This document shows positions 55,177 to 64,000 of a stretch of DNA of 64,000 nucleotides, piece after piece; the stretch's first letter is position 1, and each line of letters starts with the position of its first letter. The position numbers and the translations under genes are program-made. The stretch is from Gonapodya prolifera JEL478 (taxonomy: Eukaryota > Monoblepharomycota > Monoblepharidomycetes > Monoblepharidales > Gonapodyaceae): contig KQ965795.1 of the NCBI GenBank assembly GCA_001574975.1, forward strand, positions 1 through 64,000. Direction: 5' to 3'. The notes under the pieces are model-generated. The model was given only the letters and a program-made list of their open reading frames with translations. It was not told the origin of the DNA and searched no databases.

Positions 55177-57503
55177 CTAAGCTGTCATGAACAAGGACGC
55201 CTCTACCCTCGGCTGTGCCTGGCCCTGTCCTCCACAGCACCGTGATCTTGGTTGAGGAACGGCCTGATCAGGCAGCGACGATGTGCATCCACAGCCTACC
55301 GTGTTCATGTTGGTGTTTGTGGAGGGGCTACAGCACCCTCCCGCTTGAGTGGATTGTGCTGGAGGCCCACAGCACCCTCCGACCCGGGTGAAAGCAGGCG
55401 TGAATGCCGGAGCTGGAGTTGATCCATTGCAGCACGATCCGCCGGACCCTGCCACCGTGGCCTGTATCAACGCCGGGGCCGGGACTGCAAAGCCCGGTAT
55501 CGTGGGTGCGATCACTGTGCCGGGTGAATTTCCGCGACAACCACCACCGTTTTGCAACGCGCCTGAGGCGGATGTTGGACCCGATCCGCAACATCCTCCG
55601 CCGTTTTGTAGCGCGCCCGCGCCCGAGTTGGCTGAAGAACTTCCGCAACATCCCCCACGGTTCTGCAACCCATCCGATCCACAGCCACATCCCGAGCCAG
55701 AACACCCGCACCCGACCCCACCACCGCAGCACCCCCCCTGCCCTCCTTCCTCAGGCGCCTCCACGACCCCCACACCCACACCACCACCGCCACCCAACGC
55801 ATTCCACAACGCACCCTCCTCGCACTGGGCTCCCTCGGCGCCGCCGCACGTGTCGCATGCGGAAGAGGGCTCGAAGCAGCCGCAGGCGCAGACGGGGAGG
55901 GTGTCGAGACCGAGAGTGAGGGGTGTAAGGTGGGTGGGTTGTTGAGGTGGTTGAGGTGGCTGTCGTTGTAGGGCGGGGTGTGTGGGGGTGACGGTGGGGT
56001 TGGAGCAGCAGGACCCGCTTTGTTGGACCACGGGAAACTGAGACGGCGCGACGAAGGGATCTGGAGCCGTGACGTGTATCCCGTGCGTCCCGTACGGCGC
56101 AGACGCGGGTGTAGTAGAGAAGGAGGGCAAGTTGAGATCCATCAGGTGCCTCGTGAGCGGGACGTGTCCTGTTGGTGTCGCAGGAGAGAGTGTGCCGTTA
56201 GGAGAGTTGACGTACGCTGCCCCAGGCCCCGGAGCCGACATTGGGAACGCCCCTCCGGAGGGATCAAAGAATTGCGTCGACGTCCCAGTGGTGACACCGT
56301 TGGCGTACGCCTGGTACGCGGTCGGGTAGCCGTAGGGGTACGCGTATTGAGGGGAGGCGATAGGTAGGGAGGGTGTGTATTGGTATGGAGCACTTGGGGC
56401 GTGTTGGTATGGTGTCGCCACGGGCATGGGCATAGGCACGTTGGGCATCATGGAGCCGTCCGGCCACCCTTGGTACGGGCTTTGCGACTGTACAGATGCA
56501 GCCTGACCGGCCACATACTCCACATGCGCGAAATTCGCTTGCTGCTCATGGGGGAATACGATGTGGCCCATATGCGGCCCCCCCTGTACTGGCGGTGGTC
56601 CACTTCCCACATACGGACTCGCCCTAGACGCCGGTCGAGCCCTAGGTGAGGGTGAGGCAGAGCTCACGTCCGAAAACGTGGGAGTGGGAGTAGGGCTAGC
56701 ACTGTGATTGTGGCTGTGGGGACCGGTGTCAGCGGCCTTCTTGCGCGCGCGGGAAGTGGAGGATGAAATGGTGGAGCAGATGCAGGGCTGGCCGAAGCGG
56801 CATTGGCAGGGGTTACCTTGTGACACGGGGGTTGGGAAAGACGTGGAGTGGAGTGGAGTTGGCGAACGAGGCGGCAGACGGATGGACGGAAAACTCACGA
56901 AGAACCTGCTCCCAATTCACGTCCACCGCTTCCTCCGTGAAGCCCACTTTCGCTAGGGGTACGTCCACACTCCTTCCTACGAGATCGTTATCGCCATTTC
57001 CACTCTCGAGGTTTGCGAGGCTTCCGTCGTCCGAAGGTTCCGGCGACTGTTTCTTCCCACGCGGGTCTTTGCGAAAGAGTAGGAGCGTGATGGAGGACCC
57101 AGGCACGAACTGGGAGACGGAGGCGAGCTCGTCGGGGCTGGAGGCGACGAAGGAGAGTGATGCGCCGTTGGTGAGGTGGACTGGCGGCGTGGGTGGGTGG
57201 GTCGGTGTTGGAAAGAAATCAGCAATGAAGAATAAGATCGAACTCAAGACCATCCCCCCACACCCGCCACTCACGCTCGACCCTCTTCCTTCCCTCGACC
57301 TGCGCCGTGACGATCCCGCACACGCACTTTGAATGTGCGCCCACCGCCGCGGACCTCCGCGTCTTGCAATGCCCGCACTGAGTGGACGGTCTGCCCTTTC
57401 CCTTGATCTCCACCAGACTGGCCGTCACGTGCTCGCATGTCGACGAGCGGTGTCCGTTGATGCAGCGCTCGCACGAGAACTTGCGGTGAAGGAAAACGAT
57501 CAT
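55177..57503 (-). CDS. Copper-fist transcription factor with Cys-rich tail
   Basis: Exons 57275-57503, 56899-57180 and 55177-56816 total 2151 nt (716 residues). The first exon is the copper-fist DNA-binding domain: MIVFLHRKFSCERCINGHRS, STCEH, the minor-groove element KGRPSTQC (usually R/KGRP), and CGHCKTRR-CVCG zinc/copper ligands. A Gln/Pro/Tyr-rich middle follows CQCRFGQPCIC. The C-terminal 200 residues carry repeated cysteine groups: CACGCFEPSSACDTCGG, GGCCGGGVGCGCSGSGCGCG, then LQNRGGCCGSS, LQNGGGCCGSG, LQNGGGCRGN and further GGCC units. In yeast, such regulators bind Cu(I) through Cys clusters and switch copper-uptake or detoxification genes. Here the Cys content is extreme, and one repeat has C changed to R. 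The start is the ATG nearest the domain. Confidence 0.9.
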
Positions 57504-57671
57504 CGGGGTGTGTGCGCGGTTTTGGCTGGGGTGAGGTGTTTTCGCCAAATTGGTGGATATCCCTTGACTGTGCCCGTGCCACACGTTGAGTTCACTTCCT
57601 CATATCGTCACTTGTTTACTCGACTTCAACAGCTCCAATAATTACAAATGTATTTCAAACACTGCACACGC

Positions 57672-59695
57672 TTACAACCTCGCCTCACCCCCGGCAGCAA
57701 AGATGTCGCTGGGCGGAAGCGCGCCCTGCTTGCTGACAACCTTGGCGATATCGGCCTTGGTGACGAGTCGGGCCTCCACGGCGGGATTGTACCCGAAGCG
57801 TTTGCGAGGGTCTGGTGTGTCACGGGGTCGGTGGGACACGATGACGTTGAATTGGTGAGAAGGTGAAACGGGAAGCGGGAACCAAACAACTACGTACCTT
57901 GCCACTTGCTCGTGTCCTTCTCCTCGCCGTTCTTGAACGACGGCCTTGCGTAGATGGTCACGACGCACACTCCCGCAGCAAGACCGACGTTGTGCTAGAC
58001 GTTCCGCAAGGGTGGTCATAATATAAGACCATATCTGCCACTCCAACACCTCACAAAACACACGTACCTGCATCGCATACCTCAAATCCTTCACCTGCCT
58101 CTTCCCACACCACCCCCTCAACTGCCACGTGAGCTCCGTGCACTGGGCCAATCCCGTCGCACCCAGCGGGTGGCCCTTGGAAATGAGCCCGCCCGACGGG
58201 TTGATCACGTACTTTCCGCCGTATGTGGCGTTGCCCGACGCGACGAGCTCGTGAGCCTTGCCGGGCTCGCAGAGGCCGAGAGCGTCGTATGTGATGAGTT
58301 CGTTGGCGCTGTTGCCGGTGGTGAATCGAGGATGGTCGTGCGTCCGCAAGAGGTTGAAACAGTACAAGGAACATCAATCGTCAGTGACTCGCCCAAACTC
58401 ACATAACCGCCGTTCCCATCCAATCACCTGAAACAATCATGCAGCTCCACCGCGGCAACATCATCCCTCGTAATCCCCGCCGTCTTGAACGCCTGCTCAG
58501 CCGCGCGCCTCGTCATCTGAGCCCCCGCCATATCAATACTGCTCAGGGTCTCGACGTGCTGGTACGAGTCCGTCGCCATGGCCTGCGCGGCGATAAGAAC
58601 GGCTTGCGGGGCGAGGTTGTGCTTGAGGACGAATTCTTCGGAGCACACGATAGCGCATCCGGCACCGTCCGAGGTCGGGCAGCATTGCAGGACGGTGAGG
58701 GGACCGAAGATCTTGCGGGAGGACATGACTTGATCGAGGGCTGAAAAAGCGAAGGAGTTTGTGCAACGTTTTAACGAGACAGATTCCTCATTGACCCAAG
58801 AACGTCCAACCCACTGTAAATATCCTGGAACTGCGAATACGGGTTCAGCGCCGAATGGCTGTGATTCTTCTCGGCAATCATACCCATATGGATCGGCTGC
58901 GCGCCAAACTTCTCCATGTACTCGATTCCCGCCGACCCGAACTGCTGCGCCGTGCGGGGAGCTTTTTCGTCCCACCCACGGGTCTTCTTGATGGCCTCGG
59001 TGCGGTAACCGCCGGACGCGATTCGGTCCGTCCAGTATTCGCGGATCGTGCCCGGGTACATTTTCTCGAAGCCCAGGGCGAGGGCGCAGTCGTAGAGACC
59101 GGATTCGACGGATTGGCGGGCCAGGGTGAGGGCTGGTGGGCGAGTGGGGATTGATATTGGACGAATAATCTGCCAGCGGGATTCGGTGTGGTCATTGTAA
59201 GCTCACCTGAAGAGCCAGTGGCGCAAGCGTTCTGGCAGTTGATAACCGGGATCTGAGTCATTCCAAGCTGGTACAGCGCGCGCTGGCCGCACGTGGAATC
59301 TGCCCAACCGGAATGCGTCAGTCGGCCATTCTATTGCAACATCCACCACCATCCCATACACCCACCTCCAACCGTATATCCGACCGCCGCAAACTCGACC
59401 GCGTCGTAGGTCAAGTTTGCGTCAATGAGTGCCTTGGTGGCCGCCTCGAGCGCGAATTCGGGGTAGTCGTACCCCTTGCGCCGGCCGGGTTTCTCGAACT
59501 TGGTCATGCCGACGCCTGTAGGAGAGAGCGTGGAGTGTTAGCGGGTTGGGCGGGCGTCAAGTCACGTCAAGTCATTCGTCGCCGCGGGTTTGAACGGGAA
59601 GTTTGATCCCGAATCGTCCTCCGAGCGCCCACGTCCCCCCACGAGCCTTTGCATGAAACGTACCGATAACGTACACCTTTCTGCCTTTTCCGGAC
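57672..59695 (-). CDS. SCP2-type thiolase, probably peroxisomal
   Basis: Landmarks in order: [36 protein letters not shown], the nucleophile Cys in [69 protein letters not shown], and the catalytic [18 protein letters not shown]. These define the thiolase domain of sterol-carrier-protein-X/SCP2-type enzymes, which cleave 3-ketoacyl-CoA. No fused SCP2 lipid-transfer domain follows; the protein ends EARL, and ARL fits the C-terminal peroxisomal import signal. About eight short introns. The first exon was not identified: the frame before VYVIG needs an upstream exon in phase 2, and the earliest ATG in frame is at 59507. It converges on no gene: the copper-fist start is 169 bp downstream on the same strand. 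Confidence 0.85.
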
Positions 59696-60196
59696 CTGCA
59701 TGCGTGCGGTGAAAGGAAGGCACGGAAGCGAGTGTCGGATTCAAAATCGATTGACGACCTGTGAGTGCGAGGTCGAGACGTCGATCGAGCGCTAGGCTCT
59801 CACATTGATGCGGATGAATGGATTACGGGGATGGAGATGCAGTCGGTGTGTTGGCAAGAACGTTCGTCGGGTTTGCTCGGTGCCGATAGTGCCGCACTCC
59901 TCATGCACATGATGTACACTTTTCGTGTTGGTTATTCTTCTGGCAATTAGACAGATAATCACGTAAAACGTTGAAGGCTCTGTGTACAGCTCATAGTGCA
60001 AATAATTCGCCGTGGAACCCCCGACGAAAACAATTTCTAGCACCGCCTTATTAGTGACGTTGCTTCTCTTGAGCGCATTCTTCATTTGCCACTAGGCTTC
60101 GTGCGTGTTCATCATTTTGTGGCGGAGACACCAAAGCACCCCACCTTCCCTTTCCTTCTATCCACCCCCTGCACACTCCCACACCGCATCGTCCCC
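59696..60196. promoter_or_regulatory. Region between thiolase and coiled-coil genes
   Basis: About 500 bp holding the missing thiolase first exon and promoter, and the promoter of the divergent small gene. AT-rich between 59900 and 60080. Nothing more specific is seen. Confidence 0.35.
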
Positions 60197-61304
60197 ATGG
60201 CCGCCGCAGACCCATCCGTCGTCGACGCTGCCGGCACCTCGCCCTTTGCCGGAGGACCTACGCTCAAGGACGTTCTGGAGCGCGCCAATAAACTGAGCAA
60301 GCAGGTCGAGCAGCTGTCAAAGTTCATACAGTCGTGTGAGTGGGACGATGGTGGGGGGGAAAGGGTAGAGGGAGAGAGGGTTAGGGTGGGGATGTGTGGT
60401 GGTGGGAGATGTGTGGTGGTGGGAGCACTGGAGGCTTCGTCGTTTTTGGGGAGGGTGAAGCCGAGCGACAGAGACCGAAGGCCATCTCGTGAGACGCGAG
60501 ACCAAAAGCGTAGAGCGCTGACCGAAGCGACCGCCGGAGGGGAAGGGTAGATGCCACAGTGTAGGGAATCGAGCTCGTCTTCTTCAAGAATCTCTGGGGA
60601 GGGTTAGGAATCCCGCAAGACCTTTGTTAAGAAGCCTATTTTCTCCCACGAATCTCCATTCTCGTCGGGATGGGAGATTCCTGGGAAGATGCAATCGAAT
60701 GCCGGATCACATGACAACCACCATGTGTTTTTGCCCGAGCCACCACCCAAACCGACCCTTCCAATCCTTTTCCTCTCTTTCACTTCTAACACCCCTACTC
60801 CCTCCCCCCTCTCAACCCCAGTCCCCACTCAATCCCCCCTGCTCTCCGGCGCTGGCGCCAAGGCTGCCCCGGCAGAGGGAGACCAGAACTCTGCCGCGCG
60901 GATAGCCGAGCTTGAGCGTGAGAATGCCGAGTTGAGGGAGAGGCTGGAGCAGGCGGAGGTGAGTTGTGGTCCGGTGTTGGGTATTGGGCGTGGGGGGTTT
61001 TACGTCGGCCGGCGATGGATGTCGCGATGAGACAGGCCACTCGACGTGAAACGGTTCGTCTGTGCGGTGCGGAAAAGAGCGGAGCGGATTTCGCTGTCTT
61101 GGAATGGGAGAGAACTGTAAGCCTCACCAATGAGGCGCCAGGGTCCGAAATGGTGAGGTTTGTAGTCCTGCCTGATTCAGAGAGTCTCCCCACCCCGCTG
61201 TTGCCTTTCGTGGCATTTTGGACCACCCATCTAACTCAAACCCCCCCTAGATGAAGATCCGCTTCTCCTCTATCCACGGCGCCGAGGACCACGAGGCCGC
61301 CTAA
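60197..61304 (+). CDS. Small coiled-coil protein
   Basis: Exons 60197-60335, 60822-60958 and 61251-61304 total 330 nt, 109 residues. MAAADPSVVDAAGTSPFAGG precedes a first helix (LKDVLERANKLSKQVEQLSK) and, after an Ala/Pro linker, a leucine-spaced helix (ARIAELERENAELRERLEQA) that should dimerise. The short last exon gives MKIRFSSIHGAEDHEAA. Family not recognised; adaptor-like small fungal proteins of this type exist. The first intron is 486 nt, about ten times the local norm, and contains a G-rich segment that may be a small repeat or hold an unseen element; the second is 292 nt. Confidence 0.6.
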
Positions 61305-61539
61305 ACCTTTTCGCCCCCGGGCTTGGAACGTTCGGGTGGAGAGGTTCATGTTCGGAGATTGACGAAGATGAAGCTGCAGGCACGGCGACTTGGGGAGAGA
61401 TTGGGTGGTGATGGAGGGTGGTAAAAGTTGTGTACTGTCTGAATATGTGTGGTTGTCCTATTTCCAAAACTACTATATCAAAATGGTCAAACAACCAGGG
61501 ATCGCACATACGTCTGGCCTGTCTTCCTCACTCAGGACG

Positions 61540-62895
61540 CCCATTTGATGCTGACGATGACGCACCGCTTTCGCCCGCCAGCAACGCACGTGCACACCAT
61601 CTACGCGGCGTATAATGCCGGGACGCAGATGATGGCGCAGGATTTTAGTGATTGGTCGACATGGTGAGTCGTTTGTCTATGCTTCTCGGACAAGAACTCC
61701 CGCTGACTCAATTATCCGCCCACCCGGTCCCCATCCCTACGTGCCCACGTACCCAGGCAATGCGCAACCTGGTTCTCCTCGGGCATGGGCACCGCACCCC
61801 CTCCCGCGGCGCAACGCACCTGCGACACCCTCTACTCCTCATACAAGTCAGGCACGCCCGCGTCCTCGCAGGACGTCGGGGACTGGATGGCATAGAGCTG
61901 TGCGATGTGGTTGAAGGACGGACCTATGGGTGCGTCCGGGGCGCCGAACGCTCCTCCGCCGCCGGGAGGAGGAGGAGGAGGAGGAGGGAGGACGGGGATA
62001 CGGCGTATGGGGATTTCGCGGGAGGGAGACAGGGCACGGCGAGTACGACGAGGTATTGGGATTGTTGTAAGAGGTCGTGTGAGTGTTTGCATATTGCCTC
62101 TTGGTTTGGGTCAATTCAACTGGCTCTGACGGCGGACCATATGTCCGACTTAATTTCCTTCGCACGCATCGGAAATCGTCCTCACGTCGCCAAATATCAA
62201 TCACGACCGACCACGTACGTCGTACCGACTCGGATCCACAGGCGGCTGGTCCGGCAACACCGGTCTCGGCGTGGGCTCCCGCACCTGCACCAAATCCGGC
62301 CAAACCCTCCGGACGCCAACGCCAAGATCGCATGTGGCGGCGGCGGTGACACGGGCCCCGAAGACGGGAGCGTGTACACGTGTACGGACGCGACGCCGTG
62401 GGCGGTGAATGATAACTTGGCGTTTGGGTTTGCGGCCGCGCTGTTCCCGGAAAGTACGAAGTGTTGTGCGTGTTATGTTGACGGTGAGTTTTGGTGGTTA
62501 GGCGGGTGAACGAAGATTGGATTCTTGACTTCGTCATCGCTTCGTTCCATGTTCCATACGTCATTGTTTGTACCATACCCGCAGTTCACCGACGGGCCCC
62601 GCCTCGGGCAAGAAACTGGTCGTCAAAAAAGTAACACAACCAATTCGACCTCCAAATCCTCGGCGGCGGTCTTCGACGGCTGCTCCCCGCTCAAATCAGT
62701 GTTCACGCAAACACGTGGGGCCAGAGGTACGGTGGTGTGAGCTCGGCGGATGGGTGCTCGGTCCTCCCCGCGGCCCTCCAGGACGGGTGCAGGTTCAGGT
62801 TCGGGTGGTTTGCTGGCGCCAACAACCCCGGGGCGAGCTTCAAGAGGGTTACATGCCCGCATGCGATTGTTGCCAAGTCTGCGTGCAGCAGGTAG
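61540..62895 (+). pseudogene. GH45 endoglucanase pseudogene
   Basis: Sequence of a secreted GH45 cellulase is recognisable across several exons: TTRYWDCCKRSC-GWSGNTG (first catalytic Asp in YWDCC, intron in phase), ANAKIACGGGG, YTCTDATPWAVNDNLAFGFA, STKCCACYVDGE, GKKLVV, NQFDLQILGGG (second Asp region), ANTWGQRYGGVSSADGC, GCRFRFGWFAGANNP, FKRVTCPHAIVAKSAC. The gene is broken. One base is missing between TCTKSGQTL and DANAKIACGG. The VFDGCS region after LGGG is out of frame. Residues between LVV and NQFD are missing. An upstream segment, QDVGDWMA-stop-SCAMWLKDG, has an in-frame TAG. A GGA run near 61965-61985 encodes poly-Gly. Intact enzymes cut beta-1,4-glucan. Sequencing errors could explain one lesion but hardly all. 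Confidence 0.75.
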
Positions 62896-63159
62896 ATGAC
62901 GGGCGTGGGGGGTGAGGAGGTGGAGCGTCATGTGCGGGACATGTGGCGGAAATTAAACTATTTATGCAAGATATGTACTGTTGAGCCGTACTTCAAAAGA
63001 AGACCAATTACAGAACTAAAGCAAAGACCGAATTACTTTCAGAGGGAAACTGTGCGGGAAACAGAGAAAGAAAGAAGGGGAGGAAAAGTGGGAAAACTCT
63101 GTGAGGGCGGGGGAAACTTCCCAGTGAAGCCCTTTCCCGGTGGTGTGGCTGCGGTCGAG

Positions 63160-63200
63160 TTTCCTGCTGGGTTTCCTGCTGGGTTTCCTGCTGGGTTTCC
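63160..63200. repeat. 12-bp tandem repeat
   Basis: TTTCCTGCTGGG is present three times in perfect succession, followed by TTTCC, a partial fourth copy. Confidence 0.85.
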
Positions 63201-63523
63201 AAAAAGTTATACAAAGTTACCAAAAAATACGCAAAATTACCCACATGATTCCGCTCTCAACGCCCAAATCTCTACAATTTCTCACCGAGATCACTCCCTG
63301 AAAGGTGCTGCATATGCCTCCGATGGGTACCAGTCACCTTTCGCCGCCGAAAACGAGGAACAAGCGAGGTAAGCCCAAGGCGATGGAGCGGGCCCAACAC
63401 TCCACAAAAAGGCAGCGATGGCCGATGCATTGCATTGCTGTCGAACCGTCGCTGCGATGGAGAACCGGAGAGAGATGGATTGCGGAGGAACCGATACACT
63501 TCCTACCTCGTCAACTTTAAATT

Positions 63524-63549
63524 CAGCTCCAACCGACCGGTTGGAGCTG
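63524..63549. repeat. Perfect 12-bp inverted repeat
   Basis: CAGCTCCAACCG, two bases (AC), then CGGTTGGAGCTG, the exact reverse complement. It could form a hairpin or be a dimeric protein site. No T-run follows and no gene start is adjacent. Confidence 0.8.
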
Positions 63550-63866
63550 GATTTTTGGGCACTCTGAACTTTGTTTGGTGCGCTTCTAGTGGTCAAGCAG
63601 TATTTTCGCTTCTAAAATGAAATGTCGACCACAATGAAGACGTTTCGAGACTCCATGGAAACTGAAGTGCTCCACAGGCGCTGAGCTTTTAAATCATGAT
63701 ATTATGTAGATCATGTCACTAATGAATACTACGTGATGTCTGCAGTTGCAGAATGGTGGTGCCGAAACCGCGACTCTCCCCCAAAATTTATTGCGTGAAA
63801 TTGACAGTAGCGTCTTATGAGAAATAGAACAGATGCCTCAGCAAAGAAATGAGGTTTTGAGCAGTA

Positions 63867-64000
63867 CTAAATAGGAACTCGCCTTATCAATTCCCCCAAC
63901 GCGTCGTAGAGTTGATTCCAGTTCGTGATTTGGTCGAACCTTCTCTCGTAATTCTCGACGCAGTTAGCTTGAACAAACTTGTTGTAAGCATTGGTGACTC
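63867..64000 (-). CDS. C-terminal end of an unrecognised gene (enters from right edge)
   Basis: An open minus-strand frame covers the edge and ends at TAG 63867. It reads VTNAYNKFVQANCVENYERR, FDQITNWNQLYDALGELI and RRVPI. Composition is clearly protein-like and helical. The piece is too short to name; no intron is seen inside it. Confidence 0.5.
   Translation of the reverse strand, partial: VTNAYNKFVQANCVENYERRFDQITNWNQLYDALGELIRRVPI

Larger units (their letters stand above)
62896..63866. other. Stretch without a convincing gene
   Basis: Contains purine-rich sequence, the 12-bp tandem repeat at 63160-63200 and the inverted repeat at 63524-63549 (both listed). An open plus-strand frame through the repeats has no domain and no splice support. 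Confidence 0.45.

Noticed and set aside
63160-63200. CRISPR-like or satellite array
   Set aside because: Only three and a half direct 12-bp units with no spacers, in a eukaryotic genome.
1-64000. tRNA, rRNA or riboswitch genes
   Set aside because: No T-arm-like GGTTCGAATCC in a plausible cloverleaf and no rRNA-like stretch was seen on either strand; a covariance search would be decisive.

Overview
This is nuclear DNA of a filamentous fungus, most probably an Agaricomycete-type basidiomycete. Genes are dense and sit on both strands. They are cut by many introns, mostly of about 45-65 nt, with GTGAGT/GTATGT-like donors and CTAAC-like branch sites. The protein families present are fungal: copper-fist regulator, sterylglucosidase/EGCrP-type GH5, GH45 cellulase, Clr4-type methyltransferase, F-box and MYND proteins. 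There is no operon structure, no rRNA, tRNA or CRISPR that I can see, and no biosynthetic cluster. All gene models are read by eye. Where exon lengths add up to a multiple of three I say so.

Layout. 1-1.8 kb: the 5' end of an LTR retrotransposon on the minus strand (LTR, primer-binding-like site, gag running off the left edge). 1.8-3.9 kb: mostly unassigned, with two weak coding remnants. 3.9-5.3 kb: a multi-pass membrane protein (-). 5.46-7.44 kb: an AT-rich block with no CpG dinucleotide at all, carrying an intron-containing integrase-tail/chromodomain gene. 7.8-12.25 kb: a very long GH5 glycosidase (+). 12.5-20.4 kb: long-chain acyl-CoA synthetase (-), F-box protein (-), MYND zinc-finger protein (+) and flavin monooxygenase (-). 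21-26.4 kb: a coiled-coil fragment, then two tandem mitochondrial-type DEAD-box genes (-), one intact and one shortened and altered. 27-34 kb: an ANKRD13-like protein (+), a twin-CX9C protein (+), C2H2 regulator A (-) and an auxin-efflux-type carrier (-). 34-39.4 kb: a gene-poor stretch, a hypothetical gene (-) and a badly broken SKI2-type helicase pseudogene (-). 40.1-41.6 kb: C2H2 regulator B (-). 42.2-44.5 kb: a second CpG-depleted AT-rich block without genes. 44.7-63 kb: WD40 protein (+), SOD-like secreted protein (-), H3K9 methyltransferase (-), GT8 glycosyltransferase (-), prolyl-hydroxylase-like oxygenase (-), a doubtful proline-rich gene (-), copper-fist factor (-), SCP2-type thiolase (-), a small coiled-coil protein (+) and a GH45 cellulase pseudogene (+). 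A partial gene (-) enters from the right edge.

Functionally this is an ordinary mixture of housekeeping, lipid and regulatory genes. Acyl-CoA synthetase and peroxisomal-type thiolase both serve fatty-acid use, but they lie 42 kb apart and are not a cluster. The most unusual observations are the two CpG-empty blocks (one with intact-looking exons), a 10-nt microexon conserved in position and phase between two C2H2 zinc-finger genes, and a shortened DEAD-box paralogue that appears to have gained a SAP-like tail.
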